Assembly (NCBI RefSeq): GCF_005144585.1
Contig: NZ_SSMQ01000029.1
Location: 62,001-126,000 of the forward strand
Direction: 5' to 3'
Origin: Polyangium fumosum
Lineage (GTDB): Bacteria > Myxococcota_A > Polyangia > Polyangiales > Polyangiaceae
Length of the DNA stretch: 64,000 nt
Of this stretch, positions 37,098-45,322 are shown piece by piece. The first letter of the stretch is position 1, and the number at the start of each line of letters is the position of its first letter. Both the position numbers and the translations under genes were made by a program. The notes under the pieces are model-generated. The model saw only the letters and a program-made list of their open reading frames with translations, had not been told where the DNA came from and searched no databases.

Positions 37098-39398
37098 TCA
37101 CTCTTCGTCTCCCTCGTCGCTCGCTCTTTGCTCCCACTCGACTGTCTCTAGCCTTTCTCCGATGAAAGCGTGAAGGTGCTTCCGAGCGACTTCAGCATGT
37201 ATGCGGATGCTCTCATTTGCGATTTGGGCCGCAAGGCGAGCAACCGTGTGCACGCGCCAGGCAAGGTGTACCTCGTTCTTCTCGACAGCGGCGCGAGCGA
37301 GCAGAACAAGCTCATCCGGGCGATGCTGGGCGTGCGTGAGCATCGACTGCGCCAGTGGCTCAACGAGGCCCGCGTCGATGCATGGGAATGCGCCCACGCC
37401 AGGCACTTCATGGAACGGTATGCCGTCGAGCCGGTCGGGAGTTGATGGCTCGACATATCGAAGAAGGTATGGCGTTTTGCCAAGACGCGCGAACAACTTG
37501 GCGTTCGCCGTAATACCGTCCCCCTCATCGAGCACCGCCCCTAGGAGGTGTGAGAGCACAAGCCACGGGAAAAGATTACCGACGAGTGGCGCTGGCTCTT
37601 GGCCGAAGTTCATGTCGATCGCGCCACCCTCAAGCAGCAGTACGGCACGCGACCCACTGGTCGGTGTCGCGACATTGGGCTCGTCCTTGGCGAGCGTCAT
37701 GAGTATTGCGTTGGAGGTTGCAGGATCCTCAGCGTGCTCCATGCGCAATAGGAGAGCGAGCGCCGCGAGCACTGCACCATGCGGCATAAGCTCAGCTTGG
37801 GCGATCACCTCACGAACAAAGTCCTCGGGTTTCGCGCTGTCCCCAGCACGAGCAAGCTGCCAGGCCGTAGCGTGTGCGAAAAGCTCCTCTGGTCGCAGGA
37901 TCACGCGCCCGCCGAGTGTCTCGTGCTCTACTGCCGCAGCGAATCCTTCTCTGATTAGGCGTTCGATTCGACCTTCGCCCACGGCACGCTCCGCGATGTC
38001 GCGATCAACTGAAGGCCGTCCGTACGTGGCTGCCGCCCAGTCTACGTCGCCGCGCCTTGCAGCACGTTCTGCAAGGAGCGCTTCGACGACCTTGCGTATA
38101 TCGCGTGCCAGTTCCGGCTCGCCGCCGATCCATGTGTTCCAGGCGGTAATAAGGGTGCCTGGGCCGAGCATCGGAAAAACACGGACTACTTCACCGGCCT
38201 CCACGTCCTCCGCGGCGGGGACCGTGGCCGCGACGACTCGCAGCATCCGGGGGGCTCGAAGCTCGCGTGCGTACATTGCGCCTGGGAAGAAGGTGACGTG
38301 CCGGCCGCGGAGGAGTTCGGTCGCGTGCGCGAACTCGTCGTCCGAGAGCGGCTCCACGGGAACGCTCGCGGCGCCGCGCGCAAGCGGGCTTGCCTCAGTG
38401 CGTCCCACGCGGCGGGTGAGGCGTTGGTGCGCGGCGTCGCCGACTCCCACGACCAGCGACATGCTGGTGCGGTCGATGATTTCTCGGAGTTCCGATATAC
38501 CCTCACGTGGTTCCCCATCAATGGCGAGCAGCAGCGCCGGAGCGCCGGGCTGCGCGAGGCTCGATATAAGCCACCTGCGCACGTCATCGGCCGTTGTCGT
38601 GGTGAAAAGCTCTCGGCTCAGGAGGTTCGCGAGGTGCTGGAGCACGTTCGGTGCAGCGGCCGCGTCGATGAGAAGCACAGGGAGCGAGGACGGTACCTCT
38701 TCGGATAGCTCAGCGAGGATGTTCGTAACGCCAGACAGGGGCGGGCCGTGCACGAAGACTAGCTTCGTTCCGTTCATGATCAGCTCTCGCACGCGCACCG
38801 TCGCCTCCCGCGGGATGCGGAAGTCCGCGACGAGAGGTGCGCGCACGTCGGCAACCGTGCTGGTGCGGGCCGCTCGTGCCTCGCGGCTGAGCTTCTGGGA
38901 AAGTTGCCGCCAGACGCGCTCGTCCGAGCCTAGAAGTATCCGAACCGTCTCATCAACATCGTGTGCAGCGCGCCTCGCGCCCGCGGCGATCGATGCTTCC
39001 AGTGCTTGAGCTCCTGCGATCCCTGGATCGAGCGGAGCGCCATCGTAGGCTTGAATGATACGCGTGTCGGCACCGTTGGTTACCACCACAAGCGGCGCGA
39101 CCTCAGGCAGGTGGAGCGCGTAAGAGCGCCCTTGGATGACGTCCGCGTCCTGAAGCGCAACCCCTGGCGCCTTCAGCTCGAACACGATGCGTGGGCGGCC
39201 TTCGACTCGGATGAGTGCGTCGAGCCGACCGTGCACGGGTCTGTCCCCCGCTCGTTCGTAGCCATCAACCTGGATCGTGTGATGGCCAAGGCGCAGTGTG
39301 AGCCATCGTTCAACCTCCACGCCCCTGCTCCCGCACAAAAGCGGGAAAATTCGATCGAATTCCGCGATGATGAGGGCCTGGAAGTGGGCTTCGTTCAC
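37098..39398 (-). CDS. PD-(D/E)XK nuclease fused to STAND-like NTPase domain
   Basis: From the GTG at 39398 the protein has 766 residues. The N-terminal domain shows the PD-(D/E)XK order GRLDALI (D60) and FELKAP (E74, K76), as in the nuclease part of type I/IV-like restriction proteins. A P-loop-like GPPLSGVTN near residue 220 lacks the usual Lys, and ALLLAIDGE is a possible Walker B, so the NTPase may be degenerate. The helical C-terminal half resembles the repeat sensor of STAND proteins such as Avs. The stop codon coincides with an IS5 remnant, so the true C-terminus may be altered. Upstream in-frame starts exist; start uncertain. Confidence 0.6.
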   Translation of the reverse strand: MNEAHFQALIIAEFDRIFPLLCGSRGVEVERWLTLRLGHHTIQVDGYERAGDRPVHGRLDALIRVEGRPRIVFELKAPGVALQDADVIQGRSYALHLPEVAPLVVVTNGADTRIIQAYDGAPLDPGIAGAQALEASIAAGARRAAHDVDETVRILLGSDERVWRQLSQKLSREARAARTSTVADVRAPLVADFRIPREATVRVRELIMNGTKLVFVHGPPLSGVTNILAELSEEVPSSLPVLLIDAAAAPNVLQHLANLLSRELFTTTTADDVRRWLISSLAQPGAPALLLAIDGEPREGISELREIIDRTSMSLVVGVGDAAHQRLTRRVGRTEASPLARGAASVPVEPLSDDEFAHATELLRGRHVTFFPGAMYARELRAPRMLRVVAATVPAAEDVEAGEVVRVFPMLGPGTLITAWNTWIGGEPELARDIRKVVEALLAERAARRGDVDWAAATYGRPSVDRDIAERAVGEGRIERLIREGFAAAVEHETLGGRVILRPEELFAHATAWQLARAGDSAKPEDFVREVIAQAELMPHGAVLAALALLLRMEHAEDPATSNAILMTLAKDEPNVATPTSGSRAVLLLEGGAIDMNFGQEPAPLVGNLFPWLVLSHLLGAVLDEGDGITANAKLFARLGKTPYLLRYVEPSTPDRLDGIPFHEVPGVGAFPCIDAGLVEPLAQSMLTHAQHRPDELVLLARAAVEKNEVHLAWRVHTVARLAAQIANESIRIHAEVARKHLHAFIGERLETVEWEQRASDEGDEE

Positions 39399-39799
39399 AC
39401 GGCTGATCTTACCAGTCGTGCGGACGGACGCACGAGCCTTGGAGCCCCGCTCATCATCATCCACGTGGGCGGGCCTGTGGCTGGCTGGCAGGCACGACCT
39501 TGTCATCGAGCGCATCGCCCTCGCGGGCTCGCAGTCGCACCCGAGGCGCCCGAGGACATCGACCCGAACCCGGAAGTCGGCGCCGTTGCCACCCCCGGTG
39601 TGTCGGACGCGCGCGCTCCCCATCGCCTGCGCCGGTGAGCCAGTGTCCGGTGGTCTGAGCATCGCGCTACCGATCCTGGCCTCGCGCCACTCGTGGTGCT
39701 CCTCGAACGGTTCCACCCACGATGAACGAGAGCGACCCCGTACAGGGACAGAGGCCACGCTCAAAGGGGCCACGCCGGTTCCCTGACGGGCGCCTGCCA
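39399..39799. other. Gap between nuclease-NTPase and ParB-domain genes
   Basis: The minus-strand frame of the nuclease gene remains open through this stretch but the sequence lacks protein-like character (Arg/Ser-rich), so I treat it as non-coding. No RNA gene or repeat seen. Confidence 0.35.
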
Positions 39800-41752
39800 T
39801 CACGCAGCCGGCAACAGCGCCCGCACCAGATCTTGTGCGGCCTGCGTCGTCTCCGGCGGCCAGTTTTTCTTCTGAATTGCCTCCATGACATGTGCGGGGC
39901 TCGCCAAGACACCATGCAAGTAGTCGGCAAGCAGGGCGCCGACTTCGTTTCGGACGTTGATCGACGTGGCGGACGGTGTGCTTGGCCGTTCGGGCACTGT
40001 CGGTCCCTTCGGCACACTGGCAGGCGGCACCCCACGGGCGCCTCTGTGCGGCACGGCAGGAGGCGATGCAGGACCTCCCCTTGCCCCACCGTGAGATGCA
40101 GCCGCTGCGAGCACGTGCGCTCGCTTCGGCCGTGCGGTGAAGTCCTGCATGCTCTGCAGCACCTTGTCCGAGAACCGATTCAGCGCCCGGAGGTACGCCA
40201 CCATTTCCTGCTCCATCGCCCGCGCGGCGACGTGAAACGCTTGTGGATCGGCGCGGTATGCCTTGAGGTAATGGACGTACGAGAAGCTGTTGTCGATGAT
40301 CGCGATGCCACCGTTCTCGAGGAAGCGGTCGATCTTCTCGCAGATCCGCGCGCTCTCCGGGTTCTCTGTGCGCGTCGCCGCGTACTCGTTGTAGATGGGC
40401 TCCAGCGTCGGCTCGTGTCGCTCGAGATAGCGCTGAACCGTGCTGTACGTCTTATACGACAAGAGCCTCCCGCCCTGGTCGACGACGTCGTTCGCAGGCA
40501 CGACACCACGGCCGCACCTCGATCCCCGCGATTCGCGCGCTGCTCGTGTCTGGATCATCCCCCGCACCTCCGCGAGCTGCTTGCGAAGCCCCTGCGGATC
40601 GGTCGGATCCGCGCAGAGGACGTCCATGAAGGTCATCGGCGGCGCCTTCAAGATCCCCTCGCGCTCAAGCTCGAACATGGCCTCGACGGCAGCGAGGACA
40701 TCGCTGCGCGGCGTGTCTGGACGCTGCGGCGGTAGCTGTTGCTGCACCTGCACCTGTGCGTCGCGGGTCGGCAAAGACCTCGCCTCGACCGAGGTTGCAA
40801 GCGCGCTGAGCTTCTTCTCGACCGCCGAGATCTCCTCGCCCAACGCCTGCGCCTCCTGCGCGCTCGCTGTGTCCAGGCCCGACGCGAGGCGTGCCAAGCG
40901 CTTCTTGGCGTCCAAGAGGGGCTCGACCACGCCGCGTACGAGGGATGCGATGCCTCCGCGTGGGTGGCGAGGCTGGGGCTTCTCCTTCACGCCGAGTTCG
41001 ATAACGGCCTGCTTCACGGTGCCGCATCGCCCCGAGGCAACCGCGTCGGCGACGGCCGCCTGCTTCTCCGGCGCGATCCGGGTGATCTGCAGGAGCACGC
41101 GCTTCTGGTCCTCGAGCGGCGTGCCGCGGATAGCCTTCTTCGTGTCGTCGCCGAGCCGCGCGATCTTCACGTCGTCCTGGATGGTCCGGACCGAGGGGCC
41201 CGTCTTTGCGGCGGTGTCCTCGGCGAAGGACGCGACGGTCGCGTCTTTCGCCTTCTTCCCGCCGCCCTTCTTCCCAGGCGCGCCGCCGTGCTTCGTCTCG
41301 GGGTAGAGTTGCTCGTGGATCTCCTTCCGCCGCAGCAGGTGTTCCCCACGCTCGAGCACCGTGAGCTCGGTTCGCATCAGGTTTTCGTCGAGCTCCATGA
41401 GCTCGGCCTCGAGATCGGACACCTCGATGATGCGCGCGAGGATCGTGTCACGGCCGAGCTGCCGATGGGCGTCCAGCCGGTGCGCCCCGCACACGAGTAC
41501 GAGGCGCCCGTTCGGCAAGCGACGCACGACGATCGGCTCGATGAGGCCGGATTGCGCGATGGACTCGACGAGCGCCGTGACGTCGCGCAGCCGCCGGGCA
41601 CGCTGGCGGGGCACAATGATGTCGGCGAGCGGAAGCTCACGAACCTCCGCCGCCGAGACCGTGCCCGTCGCCGCGTTCTGCATCTGGGTACCAGGCATCT
41701 TCTTGCTCTTCATCTCGGCCTTCTTGCCGGCGCTGAGCGCCACGGTTGCCAT
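39800..41752 (-). CDS. Large ParB/Spo0J-type nuclease-domain protein
   Basis: A 650-residue protein. An N-terminal ParB domain (about 40-130) has PLADIIVPRQRARRL, LVCGAHRLDAHRQLG and ENLMRTELTVLERGEHLLRRKE, followed by an HTH-like VRTIQDDVKIARLG. The long C-terminal part has a coiled coil (about 275-330), a helical region (YLERHEPTLEPIYNEY...), and a Pro/Ala-rich linker. Classical ParB is about 300 residues, so this is an extended form typical of plasmids and phages, used in partition or as transcription regulator. Adjacent to the serine recombinase. Confidence 0.7.
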   Translation of the reverse strand: MATVALSAGKKAEMKSKKMPGTQMQNAATGTVSAAEVRELPLADIIVPRQRARRLRDVTALVESIAQSGLIEPIVVRRLPNGRLVLVCGAHRLDAHRQLGRDTILARIIEVSDLEAELMELDENLMRTELTVLERGEHLLRRKEIHEQLYPETKHGGAPGKKGGGKKAKDATVASFAEDTAAKTGPSVRTIQDDVKIARLGDDTKKAIRGTPLEDQKRVLLQITRIAPEKQAAVADAVASGRCGTVKQAVIELGVKEKPQPRHPRGGIASLVRGVVEPLLDAKKRLARLASGLDTASAQEAQALGEEISAVEKKLSALATSVEARSLPTRDAQVQVQQQLPPQRPDTPRSDVLAAVEAMFELEREGILKAPPMTFMDVLCADPTDPQGLRKQLAEVRGMIQTRAARESRGSRCGRGVVPANDVVDQGGRLLSYKTYSTVQRYLERHEPTLEPIYNEYAATRTENPESARICEKIDRFLENGGIAIIDNSFSYVHYLKAYRADPQAFHVAARAMEQEMVAYLRALNRFSDKVLQSMQDFTARPKRAHVLAAAASHGGARGGPASPPAVPHRGARGVPPASVPKGPTVPERPSTPSATSINVRNEVGALLADYLHGVLASPAHVMEAIQKKNWPPETTQAAQDLVRALLPAA

Positions 41753-41861
41753 TTCCGCTGATCTTCCGCATCTCGTGCGCTGCCAGCACCCGGCGAGCAG
41801 CAGTTCATCTAAGCTCCGGCCCGCGAGACCGCGTGCGGCCCGCCAGGGATTTGCCGAGCAT

Positions 41862-42161
41862 TCATCCACAGGGCACCTCGTCCTCGACGACTGCCTTGCT
41901 GCCGCGCTTGGTTGAGGGAGAGCCAGGGGGCTGGAAGACTTCCCGCCGGACGGGCTTCCATCCACTCAGCAGAAGCGATACGACCGCATCCCGTTTATTG
42001 ATGTGGTGCGTGTTACAAATCAGTGCGGTCTGCTCCCTGGTCAGGGTGTGAGCACCGATGTGCGCTAGCGTCCCACATGGGGAGTAGCCGGCTCGAGCTC
42101 TGAATTCGACAATAACGTCCAAGGCGGACGGGACGACGACGGGAGGATAGGCGTACCTCAC
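41862..42161 (-). CDS. Hypothetical protein overlapping the recombinase 3' end
   Basis: A 99-residue frame (GTG at 42161) with protein-like sequence, for example GTLAHIGAHTLTREQTALICNTHHINKRDAVVSLLLSGW. It overlaps the recombinase frame by 149 bases; in that overlap this frame looks more natural than the Arg/Ser-rich recombinase tail. The frame extends upstream without a stop for about 40 codons. Confidence 0.35.
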   Translation of the reverse strand: MRYAYPPVVVPSALDVIVEFRARAGYSPCGTLAHIGAHTLTREQTALICNTHHINKRDAVVSLLLSGWKPVRREVFQPPGSPSTKRGSKAVVEDEVPCG

Positions 42162-43881
42162 GCGACCGCTCGCATCGCTCGCGGCAACTGGAACCCCTGC
42201 AAAGTGGCTGGCGCACGCCGTTTTGACGGGTGCACGACCGTGCGTACCCCGCTGGGGACGCTGATTTAAGACATCCAGCCGCGAACAGGGCCCACAGGTT
42301 CGCGGATCCCTCCACCCAGAACCGCTTCCCTTCGGGGGTCTCGATCGGCGTGAGCTTGATCGGGCCCTCGAAGAGCATGCTGATCACCTCGCGGGCCTGC
42401 TCGGGCTTGCGCGTCAAGGTGCCCTTCAGCTCATCGAGCCGCCGCCGGGCCTCCGCCTCCATCCGTCGGAGCTCGAGCTGGATCGCCTCGGGCGCTGCCT
42501 TGGCCCCGCGAAGCCGGGCTTCGAGCGCGGAGAGCTCTTCTTGACGGTCGGCGATGGCGCGGATCACGGCCTCGGGCTTCTGGTCGATCGTCGCCAGGGC
42601 CGTGACGAGACGATCGATCTCGGTCCGGAGTCGCGCGGCTTCCTTCTCCATCCGGGGGAGATCCGTCGTCGTCTTGGTCGTCCGCTCGGCGAGGAGGGTC
42701 CGCACGTGCTGGATCACGTCGAGAAGGAGCGCCTCGGACAGAACGGTCTGGGAGATCCACCGGGCGACGGCGTCGTTGATGCCGTCGACAGGCCGGCGCA
42801 GCGTGTTCGCGCAGACCGTCTTGCCCCGATCGCGGCTGTAGGCGCAGCCGTAGACCTTCACGGTCTCGTAGCTGCGCTTGCCGTTCGTCACGGTCATCGG
42901 GCCGCCGCACTGGCCGCAGCGGGCGAGGCCTGAAAGAAGATGGCGCGCGGGCCGCCCGGCGCCGCGCCGGGTCTCGCGGTGCTCCTGCGCTTGGGCTCGG
43001 GCCTGAACGGCAAACCAGAGCTCATCGTCCACGATCCGGAGATGGGGCACCTCGGTACGGATCCACTCGGAAGGATCCCGCGCGATCCGGACCTTGGTCC
43101 CGCCCTTGTAGGTCTTCTCCCTCGTGTTCCAGACGAGGATCCCGCGGTAGCGCTCGCGGCGAAGCATCGACCAGACGGCCGAGGTCGCCCACGAGCCGGT
43201 GCCACGCTTCCCCGCGCGCGGCGGTGGGACGCGGCGAGCGTTCAGATCCTTCACGATCGAGCGTAGCCCCTCGCCGTCCGCGTACCGTTTGAATAGCTCA
43301 CGGATGATCGCCGCCTGCTCCTCGTTGATCTTGTATTCGACGCGGATCCGCTGTTCGCCGCCTCGGACTTCGGCGTTATCATAGCCGTACACGCGCCCGC
43401 CGACGACGAGCCCGCGCCGGGCCTTCGTCATCAGATGCTCGTGGGTCCTCTGGCTGATCTTCTCCCGCTCGAGCTCGGAGGCGAAGTTCCGCACGTTGAT
43501 CATGAACTTGTCGACAGCGCCGTCGATCGTCACCTCTTCGTCCGTGAAGTAGTAGAAGAGACGGACGCCCGCATCGAGTAGGTCCTGGATGAATAGCGAG
43601 GTGCGGTTGGTGTCGCCCCCGAGGCGCGACTCATCGCGCACAACGACAACATCAAATTCGCCGCGCTCGGCGGCGTTCAGCATGGCAATGAGGCCGGGCC
43701 GCTTCTTGAACTCGGCGCGGCCGTGGTCGGCATCGACAAAGACGTGCTCGGGGGCGAGTGTGCCCCCATGGTTGGTGAGGTACCTCGAACCCTCCCCGGT
43801 CTGCACTTCGATGGATGCGGCTTGATGTTCTTCTTTGCTGCGGCGGGCGTAGATGGCGCAACGTAGACCGAAGAGCTTCAT
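42013..43881 (-). CDS. Large serine recombinase (prophage integrase)
   Basis: A 622-residue large serine recombinase: N-terminal resolvase domain with catalytic Ser15 (YARRSKEE), VVVRDESRLGGD, the recombinase domain, a zinc-ribbon (CGQCGGPM...YGCAYSRDRGKTVCAN) and a coiled coil (about 395-490). It would catalyse integration/excision of the prophage to its right. The final 80 residues are basic and unlike the family, suggesting the reading frame runs on past the natural end. The ATG overlaps the stop of the preceding gene (ATGA). Confidence 0.9.
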   Translation of the reverse strand: MKLFGLRCAIYARRSKEEHQAASIEVQTGEGSRYLTNHGGTLAPEHVFVDADHGRAEFKKRPGLIAMLNAAERGEFDVVVVRDESRLGGDTNRTSLFIQDLLDAGVRLFYYFTDEEVTIDGAVDKFMINVRNFASELEREKISQRTHEHLMTKARRGLVVGGRVYGYDNAEVRGGEQRIRVEYKINEEQAAIIRELFKRYADGEGLRSIVKDLNARRVPPPRAGKRGTGSWATSAVWSMLRRERYRGILVWNTREKTYKGGTKVRIARDPSEWIRTEVPHLRIVDDELWFAVQARAQAQEHRETRRGAGRPARHLLSGLARCGQCGGPMTVTNGKRSYETVKVYGCAYSRDRGKTVCANTLRRPVDGINDAVARWISQTVLSEALLLDVIQHVRTLLAERTTKTTTDLPRMEKEAARLRTEIDRLVTALATIDQKPEAVIRAIADRQEELSALEARLRGAKAAPEAIQLELRRMEAEARRRLDELKGTLTRKPEQAREVISMLFEGPIKLTPIETPEGKRFWVEGSANLWALFAAGCLKSASPAGYARSCTRQNGVRQPLCRGSSCRERCERSREVRLSSRRRPVRLGRYCRIQSSSRLLPMWDASAHRCSHPDQGADRTDL

Positions 43882-44219
43882 GGCTTCTCAGGAGGATAGT
43901 CCAAAAGGTCTGCCACGACAAGCGCGGCGAGTGCCCGGACGAACGCTTCGCGATCAAAGGGTTTTCCCGCGGGGGAAGGGCTCACGGTGATCCTCAGCTT
44001 GTCCTGGGGCGCCGTGGTGCTCGGCTTCGTGGTCCCCTCTCCCGTTCCTCGCGTAGACCGCGCGCACGGCGTGCGGGGGTTGGGCACCTCTGCACCCTCC
44101 TCGCGGCGCTTGCTCGGCTCATTCTTGGGACGGGTCGCTCGACGTGCCATCGCGTGCGAGGGCACTATCGGCCGTGCAGTGGGCGATCTGCCAGTATGGA
44201 ATCGCATCACTTCGGACAT
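43878..44219 (-). CDS. Small hypothetical protein coupled to the integrase
   Basis: A 113-residue protein (ATG 44219, AGGA nine bases upstream). The first 70 residues are basic and low-complexity; the C-terminal part (FDREAFVRALAALVVADLLDY) forms a helix. Its stop overlaps the recombinase start by four bases. Could be a recombination accessory or repressor; not recognised. Confidence 0.5.
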   Translation of the reverse strand: MSEVMRFHTGRSPTARPIVPSHAMARRATRPKNEPSKRREEGAEVPNPRTPCARSTRGTGEGTTKPSTTAPQDKLRITVSPSPAGKPFDREAFVRALAALVVADLLDYPPEKP

Positions 44220-44228
44220 TTTGTGTCC
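44214..44228. promoter_or_regulatory. Inverted repeat at the left-gene start
   Basis: GGACATTTTGTGTCC is an interrupted palindrome (5-bp arms) covering the start codon of the integrase-coupled gene, and a second palindrome ATCGGACCGAT lies at 44384-44394. Both are in the divergent region between the integrase pair and the methyltransferase, where a prophage operator is expected. Confidence 0.35.
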
Positions 44229-44458
44229 TACGCTGAGATGACATGAATCATAGGTCGAGACGTGCATTCGTCATGGAAACGGCGTCGATCCGGCCGTGTT
44301 CGCGGTTGTCTCGGCCTACGCTCGGAAGGGCGCTCTGCACCGTTACAGTGTCGGTGCGATCGGCCATTCTCTGTCTCATTTGGATCGGACCGATAATGTC
44401 CACCATTGCGACTTGTTTCAGTTGAGACGTTCGATCGCGGGCTGATACCGTCCTCGCC

Positions 44459-45298
44459 ATGGTGGCCAGGTCCAAGCCCTCGCTCCTCGATGGCGCTGCA
44501 ATCGGGAAGGAGGGCTCGCCGGATGAGGTGATCGCCGGATCGGCCGGGTGGCACGTCGCCACGGCCGACGCGCTCGATTTCGCCGAAGCGCTCCCGGACG
44601 CGTGTGCTCACGCCGTGTGGACCGATCCGCCCTACTGCTCGGGCGGGTACACGGAATCGGCCAAGCGCCAAGCGCGCGGGATGATCACGCACAAGAGCGT
44701 GAAGTCCATGGGCTGGTTCATCAATGACAACATGGGATCCGCCGGGATCGTGTGGCTCCTGCGCTGCGTCGCGGTTCAGGCGTTCCGGATCCTGGTTGAC
44801 GGCGGGAGCCTCGGCGTCTTCTGCGACTGGCGGATGGTTCCGCTCCTCGCTCCCGCCCTCGAATCAAGCGGGCTTCGCTGGCAAGGGATGGTGATCTGGG
44901 ACAAGCGAGCTCCTGCCCTCGGGACGGGGTTCCGGCGCCAACATGAGGTCGTCCTCCACTTCGTGAAGGGGACCGGCGTCTTTCATGACGCGAGCACGGG
45001 GGACGTACTGAACGTTTCGCGGCTCCATCATGAGGCGCGGAATCACCAGACGGCCAAGCCTCCCGAGGTGATCGAACGGTGCCTCGCGGTGGTGGCTCCG
45101 CCCGGGGGCCTGGTCGTCGACTTCTTCACGGGGGGCGGCTCGACGGGCGTTGCCGCGCGGCGGCTCGGGATGCGGTTTCTCGGGAGTGAGATCGATTCGA
45201 GGATCGCGGCGCGAGCTCGTGAGGCGATCCGGGCGCAGAGCACGGACGCGCGACGCGTGGGCAAGGCGCATCAACTCGGGCTCTTCGACGGCGAATAA
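44459..45298 (+). CDS. DNA methyltransferase (DPPY type)
   Basis: The 279-residue protein has the catalytic motif DPPY (about 54-57) before the SAM-binding motif FFTGGGSTGVAA (about 221-232), the beta-class order of N6-adenine or N4-cytosine methyltransferases. It lacks a companion restriction enzyme; an orphan methylase in a prophage usually protects the phage genome against host restriction. It is the first plus-strand gene of the prophage early block. Confidence 0.85.
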   Translation: MVARSKPSLLDGAAIGKEGSPDEVIAGSAGWHVATADALDFAEALPDACAHAVWTDPPYCSGGYTESAKRQARGMITHKSVKSMGWFINDNMGSAGIVWLLRCVAVQAFRILVDGGSLGVFCDWRMVPLLAPALESSGLRWQGMVIWDKRAPALGTGFRRQHEVVLHFVKGTGVFHDASTGDVLNVSRLHHEARNHQTAKPPEVIERCLAVVAPPGGLVVDFFTGGGSTGVAARRLGMRFLGSEIDSRIAARAREAIRAQSTDARRVGKAHQLGLFDGE

Positions 45299-45322
45299 CC
45301 TTGTCGATTTTCAGTGAAGACC

